Positions 1 to 10,547 of a stretch of 64,000 nucleotides of DNA are shown piece after piece. Under the pieces are notes generated by a model, which was not told the origin of the DNA, did no database searches, and saw only the letters and a list, made by a program, of their open reading frames with translations. Each line of letters opens with the position of its first letter. Positions within the stretch are counted from its first letter, which is position 1. The translations under genes and the position numbers were made by a program. This stretch comes from Oscillatoriales cyanobacterium (GTDB lineage: Bacteria; Cyanobacteriota; Cyanobacteriia; Cyanobacteriales; Laspinemataceae): positions 1-64,000 of the forward strand of contig JAABRM010000004.1 of assembly GCA_011390955.1 (NCBI GenBank), written 5' to 3'.

Positions 1-1568
1 ACGCTCAAGAAGTCGGAGAACTGACCATTAACCTGGATATCGAGAACGAGTCCCTAGAAAATGTCTTTAACTATATTCTTCAACTGAGTGGCTTGGAAGC
101 TAACCGAGTCGGCAACACTGTTTTTGTTGGAGTGAATCTACCAGACTCAGCAAGGGACATGGTAGCTCGCACCATTCGGGTTAACCAAATCACTGCTCGC
201 GATGCCGGAATTTACTTGGCCAGCTTAGGTGCAGAAACAGCGGTGTCAAGCACACAACCACAAACGCAAACCGTGGCGATTCCCATCGCTGGCACTGACC
301 AGTTTCGTCAAGAAACGACTACCTCGTTGAGAACGACCATTGAAACTCTGACGATTGAGCCTGACTATTTGAACCCACTTTTACGCGGTCTGCAAGTGGT
401 GATTGATGAGCGAGCCAACAGTCTCACCATATCCGGCCCTCGCCGATTGGTAGAAATTGCTTCAGCCCAACTTGTGGCTCTGGATGTCCGTAAGCGTCAA
501 GTGGCGGTGAATGTCAAAATTATTGACGTGAATCTTAACAACTCAGATACATTTAATACCAGCTTTTCTTTTGGCATTAATGACAGTTTCTTTGTCAGTG
601 ATAACGGTTCAGCGGCGATTAACTTTGGTGGGATGAATCCTCCTACGGGAAATACCATCACAACTCGTCGGGATGGGGCCTTGAATTTGGTGCCCCCTGT
701 GGTGACAAATCCCTTTAGTGGGGTTGCTCCGTTTTCCGATCCCACCGGCCAAGTTCGGGTGCCGCTAACGGCTCCGGGTCAAGAAGGGGGATCGTTTTTA
801 CGTCCGATCGCCCCACTGGTGAATGAGGCAAACCGTCTTTTTCAACCGGGGATTTCAGAATATCTCCCATTTACCCTTGATGCTGGTGATGCGACCCTTG
901 AGTCTTTGGAACTGGGAGAAGCAACCTTTGCTCTGCCGACTTTATTTGAATATCCGACTAAGTTTTTAGCTCTGCTACAAGCACAGGTGGTCAGCCGCAA
1001 TGCCAAAATCCTCACCGATCCTACAGTAGTGATCCAAGAAGGGGAAAACGCCAGCGTTAATCTAACTGAAGACGTGGTGGGGAACATCGAACGAGAAACC
1101 CAATTTGGGGATGGATTCTCTCAAACCACGACAACCGCTGAGATTAAGCAAGCTGGGTTACAGTTGGGGATTGTTGTAGATCGAATTGATGATAATGGCT
1201 TTGTCACCATGCGAATTCTTCCCAATGTGCGAGCGATCGCTGGAACACAAGCGTTTGGAGACAGTGAAATTACCCTCCTATCTGAGCGTTCTTTAGATTC
1301 TGGCAGAATTCGCCTGCGGGACGGTCAGACCTTAATTCTTTCTGGAATTATTCAAGAGCAAGAACGGACTACGGTCACTAAATGGCCAATTCTAGGGGAT
1401 TTACCGATTATTGGCTCTCTATTCCGGGGTAGCCAGACAGAAAACCAACGGGCTGAGGTGATCGTGTTGGTGACTCCTCAGATTTTGGATGACTCCGATC
1501 GCTCTGGGTATGGTTACGGTTATGTCCCCGGACAAGATGCCCAACAAATGATGAATCGTTCCCGCTAA
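1..1568 (+). CDS. pilQ: Type IV pilus secretin PilQ, 3' part
   Basis: The reading frame is open from base 3 with no start codon inside the window, so the gene enters from the left and only its C-terminal ~521 residues are seen. The TTG near base 93 is not a credible start, because secretin-like sequence (VFNYILQLSGL) lies upstream in frame. PilQ forms the outer-membrane ring through which type IV pili pass, used for motility and DNA uptake. The first ~100 residues resemble short secretin/TonB N-terminal and N-domain segments. The C-terminal half holds the secretin core with a typical end (GQTLILSGIIQEQ, ILGDLPIIGSLFRG, EVIVLVTPQI). A serine/asparagine/proline-rich insert lies around bases 590-830. 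Type II secretion GspD is the main alternative, but a cyanobacterial context favours PilQ. Confidence 0.9.
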   Translation, partial: AQEVGELTINLDIENESLENVFNYILQLSGLEANRVGNTVFVGVNLPDSARDMVARTIRVNQITARDAGIYLASLGAETAVSSTQPQTQTVAIPIAGTDQFRQETTTSLRTTIETLTIEPDYLNPLLRGLQVVIDERANSLTISGPRRLVEIASAQLVALDVRKRQVAVNVKIIDVNLNNSDTFNTSFSFGINDSFFVSDNGSAAINFGGMNPPTGNTITTRRDGALNLVPPVVTNPFSGVAPFSDPTGQVRVPLTAPGQEGGSFLRPIAPLVNEANRLFQPGISEYLPFTLDAGDATLESLELGEATFALPTLFEYPTKFLALLQAQVVSRNAKILTDPTVVIQEGENASVNLTEDVVGNIERETQFGDGFSQTTTTAEIKQAGLQLGIVVDRIDDNGFVTMRILPNVRAIAGTQAFGDSEITLLSERSLDSGRIRLRDGQTLILSGIIQEQERTTVTKWPILGDLPIIGSLFRGSQTENQRAEVIVLVTPQILDDSDRSGYGYGYVPGQDAQQMMNRSR

Positions 1569-1649
1569 GACCGCCAATTTTTACGGCGGTCTGCCATCCG
1601 TGGATCCTTGATAAACCCAAAAAATACAATAACTTGTCAGATTTTCCTG

Positions 1650-1682
1650 AACACCCCTGTTGCTAAAACCGGGGTGTTTTAT
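1650..1682 (+). terminator. Rho-independent terminator after pilQ
   Basis: An 8-bp stem AACACCCC / GGGGTGTT (1650-1657 with 1671-1678) is followed by TTTT. A second hairpin, GACCGCC / GGCGGTC (1569-1575 with 1585-1591), begins directly after the pilQ stop codon but has no T-run. The pair probably ends the pilus transcript. Confidence 0.7.
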
Positions 1683-1837
1683 ATACTTCAGAGAATTTTA
1701 ACCAAATTTATTTGTAGGCACAAAAGTAATGATAAAATAACTTAAATTTAGAGGCTTTGGCACATCCAGTCGGTCGTGAATTGTTAAAAAAATCCTGAAA
1801 TCTACAGAAATTAAAGGTTTCACCGATCCATTTTAAG

Positions 1838-1984
1838 GTTGAATACTTTCAGAAACCGGGTTTCTGCGTTAAATTTAGCATCACAGCCAAAATCTCACTT
1901 TTGGGGTTGAAGACTTTCAGAAACCGGGTTTCTGCGTTAAATTTAGCATCACAGCCAAAATCTCACTTAAGAAACCCGGTTTCT
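1838..1984. repeat. 68-bp tandem duplication carrying the AGAAACC/GGTTTCT palindrome
   Basis: Two nearly identical 68-bp units (1838-1905 and 1906-1973) each contain AGAAACCGGGTTTCT (1851-1865, 1919-1933). A third palindrome in the other orientation, AGAAACCCGGTTTCT, follows at 1970-1984. The same 15-mer recurs across the window, including inside genes. The rest of 1683-2114 shows no gene. Confidence 0.85.
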
Positions 1985-2114
1985 AGAAAATAGATTGTAT
2001 GGGAGTTTCAGAGATTTTGTGTCAGAATGACTGAGAATTGCCACGAAATCCCCCTGGGCGATCTGAAATTTCATCGTGGCGTTCAACGCCCAAACACATA
2101 AAAGGAGTATCGAA

Positions 2115-2396
2115 ATGAACAAAGGTGAACTCGTAGACGCAGTTTCCGAAAAAGCCGGTGTCACCAAAAAACAAGCTGATGCAGTGCTGACCGCAGCATT
2201 AGATGTAGTCATCGACGCCGTTGCCGCTGGAGATAAAGTGACTTTGGTGGGCTTTGGCTCATTTGAAGCACGTCACCGCAAAGCCCGTGAAGGTCGTAAC
2301 CCCAAAACTGGCGATAAGATGGAAATCCCCGCTACTACAGTTCCAGCTTTCTCCGCTGGAAAGTTGTTTAAAGAAAAAGTAGCCCAAGCGCAATAA
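2115..2396 (+). CDS. hup: DNA-binding protein HU
   Basis: This 93-residue histone-like protein bends and compacts DNA as a dimer. The start is the ATG at 2115, preceded by AAAGGAG at 2101-2107. A longer open frame reaches back to 2076 but adds residues foreign to HU. The protein shows the family start MNKGELVDAVSEKAG, the core TLVGFGSFE and the DNA-binding arm with the GRNPKTGD motif followed by an IPA segment. The length is standard for HU. It is followed 19 bp downstream by the CobD-like gene on the same strand. The chromosomal protein HU is a much better fit than IHF, which does not occur in cyanobacteria. Confidence 0.95.
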   Translation: MNKGELVDAVSEKAGVTKKQADAVLTAALDVVIDAVAAGDKVTLVGFGSFEARHRKAREGRNPKTGDKMEIPATTVPAFSAGKLFKEKVAQAQ

Positions 2397-2415
2397 ATTA
2401 TTAGTTGCGAATTTA

Positions 2416-3504
2416 ATGGCCGTTAACCGACCAGTACACGGGGGAAATTTGCTCTGGGCAGCCGCACTAGCAGGTTGTCCCCCAACTTCACTTGTGGATT
2501 TCTCCGCCAGTATCAATCCTCTGGGGCCTCCTCAGTCGGCGATCGCGGCGATCCAATCTCACCTAGAGGAAATCGCCGCTTACCCCGACCCTAATTATCG
2601 TGAACTGCGTAAATCTCTCGGTGAGTATCACCAGATTTCTCCAGAATGGATTTTGCCCGGAAATGGCGCCGCTGAGTTACTCACCTGGGCCGGTTGGGAT
2701 TTAGCAACTCTTCCCAGGGTGGTGCTGGTGACTCCAGCATTCGGTGACTATCGGCGCTGTCTGCGGGCATTTAACGCCAAAGTTGTTGAGTCTTGTCTGT
2801 GGGCAAACTTACCAGAAGACATGGAAGCAGTTGATATTGACAGATGGTCTTTGCCCTCTCCCATGTCCCCAAGTTCAGGACTCTTGCTGAATAACCCTCA
2901 TAATCCCAGTGGTCGGTTATTTCGCCGGGAAACTTTGCTGCCTTATTTGGAGCAATTTCAGTTGGTGGTGGTGGATGAAGCCTTTATGGACTTTCTGCCC
3001 CCAACGGAACAAGAAAGTTTGGTCAGCGAGGTGGCAAAATTCCCTAATCTGGTGATTTTGCGATCGCTGACTAAGTTTTACAGCCTGCCCGGACTACGCT
3101 TGGGCTATGCGATCGCTCACCCCGATCGCCTGCGACGGTGGCAAGAATGGCGCGACCCTTGGCCAGTCAACGTTTTAGCCGCTGCGGTGGGGGTCGCCGT
3201 TCTCCAAGATACAGCCTTTCAGCAGCAAACTTGGTCTTGGTTGCCCCCAACGCGAGATGAACTATTTCAAGGCTTAAGCCAGCTACCAGGGCTCACCCCC
3301 CACCGAAGTGCGGCTAACTTTTTATTGGTCAAGACGGAAAAAGCCAGTTCCCAACTGCAACAAGCTTTATTGCAACATCATCAAATCTTGATTCGTGACT
3401 GCCTGAGTTTTCCCGAACTGGGCGATCGCTATTTTCGGGTAGCCATTCGTTCCCAACCAGAAAACCAGCGTCTCCTCCAAGGACTCAGGGAAGTTTTATC
3501 ATAA
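2416..3504 (+). CDS. cobD: Threonine-phosphate decarboxylase-like aminotransferase (CobD family)
   Basis: This is a 362-residue fold-type I PLP enzyme. The N-terminus HGGNLLWAAALAG and the DFSASINPLGPP motif are typical of CobD, which decarboxylates L-threonine-O-3-phosphate to aminopropanol phosphate for the cobalamin nucleotide loop. The PLP lysine is K220 in SLTKFYSLPGLRLGY. Other family marks are NPHNPSGRLF and VVVDEAFMDF. Histidinol-phosphate aminotransferase (HisC) is a close relative and the main alternative. The ATG start lies 19 bp after the HU stop codon, so co-transcription is possible but the functions are unrelated. There is no clear ribosome-binding site. Confidence 0.82.
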   Translation: MAVNRPVHGGNLLWAAALAGCPPTSLVDFSASINPLGPPQSAIAAIQSHLEEIAAYPDPNYRELRKSLGEYHQISPEWILPGNGAAELLTWAGWDLATLPRVVLVTPAFGDYRRCLRAFNAKVVESCLWANLPEDMEAVDIDRWSLPSPMSPSSGLLLNNPHNPSGRLFRRETLLPYLEQFQLVVVDEAFMDFLPPTEQESLVSEVAKFPNLVILRSLTKFYSLPGLRLGYAIAHPDRLRRWQEWRDPWPVNVLAAAVGVAVLQDTAFQQQTWSWLPPTRDELFQGLSQLPGLTPHRSAANFLLVKTEKASSQLQQALLQHHQILIRDCLSFPELGDRYFRVAIRSQPENQRLLQGLREVLS

Positions 3505-3807
3505 TTGATAATTGTTGGTTGTTGATTGTTGATTGTTGGTTGTTGATTGTTGGTTGTTGTTGGTTGTTGTTGGTTGGTTGTTTGCTGTTTGGTACGGGCG
3601 AAGCATTCCCGTAGACAGATTGTTTTTTAAACCGGAATATTTCTGCGGGAATGCTTCGCCCCTACAGACGGTTAACCGCCAATAACCAATAATCAACAAT
3701 CAACCATCAACCATCAACCATCAACAAACAACAAACAACAAACAACAACCAACAAACAACAACCAACAAACAACAAACAACAAACAACAAACAACAACCA
3801 ACAACCA
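3505..3807. repeat. Short tandem repeats (TTGTTGG-type and its complement) flanking a GCGAAGC hairpin
   Basis: Bases 3508-3580 are degenerate TTGTTGGTTGTTGAT repeats. Bases 3674-3807 are their complement (CAACAACCAACAAC). Together they form a long imperfect inverted repeat around the hairpin at 3596-3662. The right array runs up to the GTG start at 3811. Such short tandemly repeated repetitive sequences are known from filamentous cyanobacteria. No gene is seen. Confidence 0.85.
3596..3662. repeat. GCGAAGC hairpin element, copy 1
   Basis: The arms GGGCGAAGCATTCCCG (3596-3611) and CGGGAATGCTTCGCCCC (3646-3662) can form a stem enclosing an A/T-rich loop. Further copies are at 28241-28311, 59597-59667 and 59679-59750. 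Confidence 0.85.
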
Positions 3808-3810
3808 ACA

Positions 3811-5202
3811 GTGAATTTTGATTACGATTTAGTCATTATTGGCGGCAGTATAGCTGGGGTTTATGCGGCGAAAACCGCAGCCCAGCTAAAAGCCCGTGTC
3901 GCCCTGGTACAACCGCTTCAAGAAACCCGGTTTCTCCAGCAGGAAATTTGCAGATTTCAGGGGCAAAGATTTTCCCTTTCTCCAGAGTTAAGTTTCTACG
4001 ATTTGCCTGTAGGAGAACCCTATTCTCCGGCGATTTTGGCATCGTTGGGCATTGATGCGATCGCCGGTGAGGGTCAATTTTGCCCCAAACCTAGGTTAGC
4101 TTTTGAAGTGAAAGATCGCCTATTGCGATCGCGTGCTTATTTGTTAGCCCCGGCTTCAAGTCCGGCAATTCCTAACTATATCGAAGGATTAAATAAGGTT
4201 AAAGCAGAACAATTAAATCAAGAATTTTTAGCCAATTTTATCGATTTAAATAGTTTTAAAAATACCGATAATTTACCTAAGCATTTAATTATAATTGGCG
4301 GCAGTCCTCAAGGGATAGAAATTGCTCAATGCTTTGCCAAAATTGGCTATTTAGTGACAATTATTGTCAACATTTCTCGACTGTTTCCCGAAGAAGATGC
4401 GGAGGCAGCGTTTTTAATTCAGTGTCAATTAGAAGCGGATGGCATCCGATTATTGACGAATACTTCCGTGAGTCAAATTAAGCGAATTAATGATAAAATA
4501 TGGGTGCAAGCTGGTGACAAAGCCCTGGAAGCTGACCAAGTTTATATTGCTACCGAGAATCAGCCTAACCTAGAATCATTAAATTTAGACCGGGTTGGGG
4601 TGGAAACTATTAAGCATGATTCATTATATGAGGAGTTAATTTTAAATAAAAAACTGCAAACTACACGGTCTTCTATTTACAGTTGTAGCTATTTATCCCA
4701 AAAATACGGCTGGACAAATCTGGCTATATATGAAGCAAATATAGCCATAAAAAATGCTTTATTTTTGCCAATTTATCAGGTAAAATATGATGAAATTCCC
4801 TGGGCTATGTTTACTCAACCTCAATTTGCTAGGGTCGGGTTAACGGAAGCCCAAGCTACCGAAAAATACGGTAAAGATATTCAAGTATTTCGGCATTATT
4901 TTAAGGATATTACAGCGGCACAGTTGTTAGGAGAAACTACCGGAATTTGTAAAGTTATTACTCGCCGAAATGGGGAATTATTGGGAGTGCATTTGGTGGG
5001 GAATAGCGCCAGTGAGTTAATCCATAGCTGGGCTTTGGCAATGCAAAATAAGTTAAAAATAAGTGCGATCGCTTCTCTGCCGCATATTTTTCCTTCCTTC
5101 TCGGAAATTAACAGCCAAACAGCCCAATTGTGGCGATATCATCAGCGGATTCGACCCTGGGAAAATCTGCTTGAAGGCTTCTTTAATTGGCGCCGGGGTT
5201 GA
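3811..5202 (+). CDS. Pyridine nucleotide-disulfide oxidoreductase-like flavoprotein without the redox disulfide
   Basis: This 463-residue protein has the layout of dihydrolipoamide dehydrogenase or mercuric reductase. An FAD site GGSIAGVYAA lies near residue 11, an NAD(P) site IIIGGSPQGIEIAQ near 160, and a C-terminal dimerisation domain ends with HIFPSFSE. The CxxxxC pair expected near residues 40-50 is absent. That stretch instead reads QETRFLQQEIC, where ETRFL is encoded by the dispersed palindrome AGAAACCCGGTTTCT (3921-3935). The protein may be a disulfide-free NAD(P)/FAD oxidoreductase rather than a lipoamide dehydrogenase. The start is GTG at 3811, with a CAACAAC repeat instead of a ribosome-binding site directly upstream. 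The substrate is unknown. Confidence 0.8.
   Translation: MNFDYDLVIIGGSIAGVYAAKTAAQLKARVALVQPLQETRFLQQEICRFQGQRFSLSPELSFYDLPVGEPYSPAILASLGIDAIAGEGQFCPKPRLAFEVKDRLLRSRAYLLAPASSPAIPNYIEGLNKVKAEQLNQEFLANFIDLNSFKNTDNLPKHLIIIGGSPQGIEIAQCFAKIGYLVTIIVNISRLFPEEDAEAAFLIQCQLEADGIRLLTNTSVSQIKRINDKIWVQAGDKALEADQVYIATENQPNLESLNLDRVGVETIKHDSLYEELILNKKLQTTRSSIYSCSYLSQKYGWTNLAIYEANIAIKNALFLPIYQVKYDEIPWAMFTQPQFARVGLTEAQATEKYGKDIQVFRHYFKDITAAQLLGETTGICKVITRRNGELLGVHLVGNSASELIHSWALAMQNKLKISAIASLPHIFPSFSEINSQTAQLWRYHQRIRPWENLLEGFFNWRRG
3921..3935. repeat. Palindrome AGAAACCCGGTTTCT inside the flavoprotein gene
   Basis: A perfect copy of the dispersed 15-mer lies in frame and is read as (Q)ETRFL at residues 38-42, where the family normally carries its redox-active cysteines. 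Confidence 0.85.
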
Positions 5203-5222
5203 AGTAGGGAGAATTTTCAAGC

Positions 5223-5326
5223 ATATAGCACTTCTCAGAGTTATGAAGTACAAAAAAACCTGTCATTCCCGCGAATGCGGGAATCCAGAAAACCTCTGTA
5301 CTTCATCCAGATAATAATCGCTATAT
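5223..5326. mobile_element. MITE-like element A with TIR ATATAGC, overlapping the HNH gene
   Basis: The ends ATATAGC (5223-5229) and GCTATAT (5320-5326) bound ~104 bp with a central hairpin CATTCCCGCGAATGCGGGAATC. Related copies are at 17871-17975 and 49341-49440 (right end degraded), and a left half lies in the chimera at 42424. There is no coding capacity for a transposase. The last ~20 codons of the minus-strand HNH gene lie inside it. Confidence 0.75.
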
Positions 5327-5952
5327 TGTTTTAGAATATAGGCGATCGCTCCAGAAAATTCTTCAAACTGCCCATTGGCATCTAGTTCTTGAAATCCCGA
5401 AATCAGCAGATTAATCTCTTCTTCGGTCAGCCCATCGATATTTTCCAATATATCGTCAATAGCCTGAGAACGCATATCCACCAGACGATCTGCATTGAGT
5501 CCTAGCTTGTCAATTGTGGTGACAGCAGCCGCATTTTTTGACGCATCTTCAGTCGGTAAAATCCGTCCATCCTCTGTGTATCTAAAAAAATCTGCACAGT
5601 TCGGCTTTAAAGGCGAAACCATCAATTGTTCATCGTACCAATCATCTTTTTTATAAGCACAATGTTTTACAGCACTTCGTTCTCGCTGACATGATGCCAG
5701 TAAATTAGCGTAATCTAATGCTGAGGTGGGATAGTTTGTCCTGGGTTTTAAATGTTCGATATGGCTGTTTTGTTGAGTAATTCTCATTTCACAATAACAG
5801 CAAATATATCCTTGTTCTCGGAGCAAAGCATCATGTAAATCTCTTTTCTCTGACGATCTGAGTATCTCCCATGTGGGTTGCCAGTCTTCACTGATTTGTG
5901 ATTTCCATTCGGTAAAGCTGGCGGGTTCTTGACGTTTTTGGATATATTTCAT
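5263..5952 (-). CDS. HNH endonuclease of a Septu-like defence pair (PtuB-like)
   Basis: This 229-residue protein has a zinc-type HNH fold: C51/C52-x-C54, H64-I-E-H67 and N83-LLASC88, a pattern like the TIGR02646 and PtuB nucleases. In Septu systems PtuB cuts nucleic acid when released or activated by its ATPase partner. Its ATG overlaps the stop codon of the upstream ATPase gene (ATGA, 5949-5952), so the two are translationally coupled. The C-terminus (DYYLDEVQRFSGFPHSRE) is encoded by MITE-like element A, so the native end may have been replaced. Retron-associated HNH effectors are similar, but no reverse transcriptase lies nearby. Confidence 0.78.
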   Translation of the reverse strand: MKYIQKRQEPASFTEWKSQISEDWQPTWEILRSSEKRDLHDALLREQGYICCYCEMRITQQNSHIEHLKPRTNYPTSALDYANLLASCQRERSAVKHCAYKKDDWYDEQLMVSPLKPNCADFFRYTEDGRILPTEDASKNAAAVTTIDKLGLNADRLVDMRSQAIDDILENIDGLTEEEINLLISGFQELDANGQFEEFSGAIAYILKQYSDYYLDEVQRFSGFPHSRE

Positions 5953-7217
5953 TTATTGAGAATTTCCTTCCTTCTAATAGAAGTTCTGGCTTTAACTAAC
6001 TCTGGATCGTCAGACCCAATTTGCGCCGCGATGATTTGACACAATTCCCTGGCGCGATCGAGGTCTTTATTCTCAATTAATGCAAATATATCTTGCAAAC
6101 GATCCTTAATTTCCTGGGGACGCTTCGGAACCTGCATCAGGTCTTCTAATATGCGATTGCTATCTCGACCAAAAGAATTTTCGGGATGTACAGCTTTAAT
6201 CCCCGTTTCTGTTGTTTTTAAACAGTAAACATTCTCTGGTTTAACATGACTCAATATTTGAGGTGAATGGGTCGTCACAATAAATTGGCAGTGCGGAAAA
6301 GTTTTTGTCAATCTTGGGATAATTTGCCGTTGCCATGCCGGGTGAAGATGTAGTTCTAATTCATCAATTAGGACAATGCCACTACCTTGAAGAGGCTGTT
6401 CTAAACAGGGGTTAGCCAGGGCTAAACGTCTGGCTAAATCCCCGACCATTGCTAGTAAACATTTTTCTCCATCAGACAACTGTTCGAGGCTAAATTCTGC
6501 CGCTTTTTTATTGGCTTTTTTAGTCACAGTCATTCGCAGGGGATTACGTCTGACCCGCAGGTTAGAAAATTCAGGAATTAAAGCATAAATCGCTTGTCTA
6601 ACAGCTTCTAATTTTTTGTTGCAATAATCCGGGTTATCTCGTCGTTCTTCATTTTCTAAATCTTCCAAAGCTCTAAACCAATGAAAAAAGCTTTGAAAGC
6701 CGATTTTTGCTTCTCCTAAAGCCTGTTTATAAGCATCTAACTGGTTAAAATCATAGTTTTCTGGCATCTCCAGAGGCATATCCATAACGGCTCGATTAAC
6801 CGGATAGTAAACCACTAGAATAAGATTAAGTGGAGAACTAGCAGATAAATGTTGCTTAATCCCATCTATCAGGGGGGTTAATTGCTGAAGATTATGGTTG
6901 ATTCGTTCACTATTGTTTTCTAAAGCTACATTGGATATAGACCAATTTATTAGCGATCGCTCATCTAGAGACAGGCTAATTTCTGCTTCAAGTTTATCCC
7001 TGCCAGCCTTGATATCTTTAGTACCGATAAAATTTATTCCGGGCTGAGATTTGAGCGGATAAATCAGCCAGGAAAGAAGAGTTGCCAGACAATCAAGGAT
7101 GCTAGACTTGCCCACACCATTATTACCAATGATGACCGTGGGAGAATCAGCCGAAAATTCCAAGGTTAGCTCGTCGAATCCTCGAAATGAATTGAGCCTC
7201 AAATGCTTAACTTTCAT
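5949..7217 (-). CDS. AAA/ABC-type ATPase of a Septu-like defence pair (PtuA-like)
   Basis: This 422-residue SMC/OLD-like ATPase has Walker A GNNGVGKS at residues 31-38, an ABC signature (LEQLSDGEKCLLAMVGD), Walker B VLIDELELHLHP and the switch histidine in IVTTHSPQIL. The tail carries FGRDSNRILEDLM..PKRP, a segment I associate with PtuA/retron ATPases. It is probably the sensor that holds the HNH partner encoded directly downstream with a 4-bp overlap. The gene is the first of a two-gene minus-strand operon. A general recombination function is the alternative, but the pairing with an HNH gene favours antiphage defence. Confidence 0.8.
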   Translation of the reverse strand: MKVKHLRLNSFRGFDELTLEFSADSPTVIIGNNGVGKSSILDCLATLLSWLIYPLKSQPGINFIGTKDIKAGRDKLEAEISLSLDERSLINWSISNVALENNSERINHNLQQLTPLIDGIKQHLSASSPLNLILVVYYPVNRAVMDMPLEMPENYDFNQLDAYKQALGEAKIGFQSFFHWFRALEDLENEERRDNPDYCNKKLEAVRQAIYALIPEFSNLRVRRNPLRMTVTKKANKKAAEFSLEQLSDGEKCLLAMVGDLARRLALANPCLEQPLQGSGIVLIDELELHLHPAWQRQIIPRLTKTFPHCQFIVTTHSPQILSHVKPENVYCLKTTETGIKAVHPENSFGRDSNRILEDLMQVPKRPQEIKDRLQDIFALIENKDLDRARELCQIIAAQIGSDDPELVKARTSIRRKEILNK

Positions 7218-7535
7218 GGTTTAATGATATTTTGACTAGCATTTTGTGATTAGCAGGAATTAGCTGGAAAAGATGCCAGTAATTTTTTCATCGCTATATG
7301 GCTTAATTATTAGACAATTCTGGCAAAATAAGGGCTTGGATACCCCCAAACCTCCTAGATACCCCCTTAATCGCCCCTTTCCAAGGGGGGCTGCCACTCG
7401 GATGAGCGAGAATTTTGCCAGAGGTTTATTATAGAAGGTTAAGGCAAATTTGTCACTTTTCTTAGACAGCGATTCACGATTCCTACTTATGCCACAATCT
7501 GATTATTACTAAATCTGTGATTTTTACCCCTGATA
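7218..7535. other. Intergenic region, no gene seen
   Basis: This is a divergent promoter region between the Septu-like operon and the DUF4112 gene. It holds an inverted C/G-rich motif around 7335-7390 (CCCCCTTAAT ... CCAAGGGGGG), which resembles a common cyanobacterial repeat. There is no supported coding sequence. Confidence 0.5.
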
Positions 7536-8039
7536 ATGACTAAGCCCAAAGAGCAACACTTAAACAAAGACTCTAACGCAAAGATTCTCCAACGCTTGCG
7601 TAACCTAACTCATGTGCTGGATAATGCCATTCCGATTCCCGGAACGAACTACCGCATTGGACTCGATCCCCTTTTAGGACTGATTCCCGGTGGGGGTGAT
7701 ATTGCTGGGGCGGCATTGTCGGCTTATATTGTAATTTCGGCGGCACAGTTGGGTTTACCGCGAGAAAGTTTGGTGCGGATGGTACTTAATATTTTGCTAG
7801 AAGTTTTTGTGGGGACTGTGCCCGTCTTGGGAGATTTATTTGATGTGGCATGGAAAGCTAATGTGAAAAATATGGAGTTGCTGGATGTTCATATTAAGTC
7901 ACCACAAATGGGTAAAAAAGCTGATAAGTGGTTTGTATTAATCCTGGTGGTTGGTTTGATGTTGGCAGTATTAGGCGCGATCGCTCTCGGCATTACCTTA
8001 ATTACTTTGGTGTTTGGTTTACTCACGGGCAATCGATAA
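7536..8039 (+). CDS. DUF4112 membrane protein
   Basis: This 167-residue protein matches the DUF4112 pattern: DNAIPIPGTNYRIGLDPLLG, then LIPGGGDIAGA, then a hydrophobic stretch with VGTVPVLGDLFDVAWKANVKN. A C-terminal membrane segment (WFVLILVVGLMLAVLGAIAL) follows. The function of this family is not known. The gene stands alone between the Septu-like pair and ligA, with a repeat array downstream. The ATG at 7536 gives a hydrophilic, Lys/Asn-rich leader of ~20 residues before the domain. Confidence 0.8.
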   Translation: MTKPKEQHLNKDSNAKILQRLRNLTHVLDNAIPIPGTNYRIGLDPLLGLIPGGGDIAGAALSAYIVISAAQLGLPRESLVRMVLNILLEVFVGTVPVLGDLFDVAWKANVKNMELLDVHIKSPQMGKKADKWFVLILVVGLMLAVLGAIALGITLITLVFGLLTGNR

Positions 8040-8040
8040 A

Positions 8041-10405
<2,365 letters not shown>

Positions 10406-10547
10406 ATTGTTTATCCTCTTTCCTCCAAAAGTGCGATCGCGAATCAAAATAGGATAAAATAAAAAAATAAATCCCGCCATTGAAATTGATTTTATAATTT
10501 ATAATTTTTAATTTTTGTCACTGATTACTAAATAGTGAAAAGCCACT

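Noticed and set aside
93-95. TTG at 93 as the start of the secretin gene
   Set aside because: The frame is open to the window edge with secretin-like sequence upstream, so the gene is truncated rather than starting here.
2076-2114. Longer N-terminus for HU
   Set aside because: The extra 13 residues are unlike HU, and the ribosome-binding site points to the ATG at 2115.
5263-7217. Retron-associated ATPase-HNH effector pair
   Set aside because: No reverse transcriptase or msr/msd-like sequence lies in the flanks.
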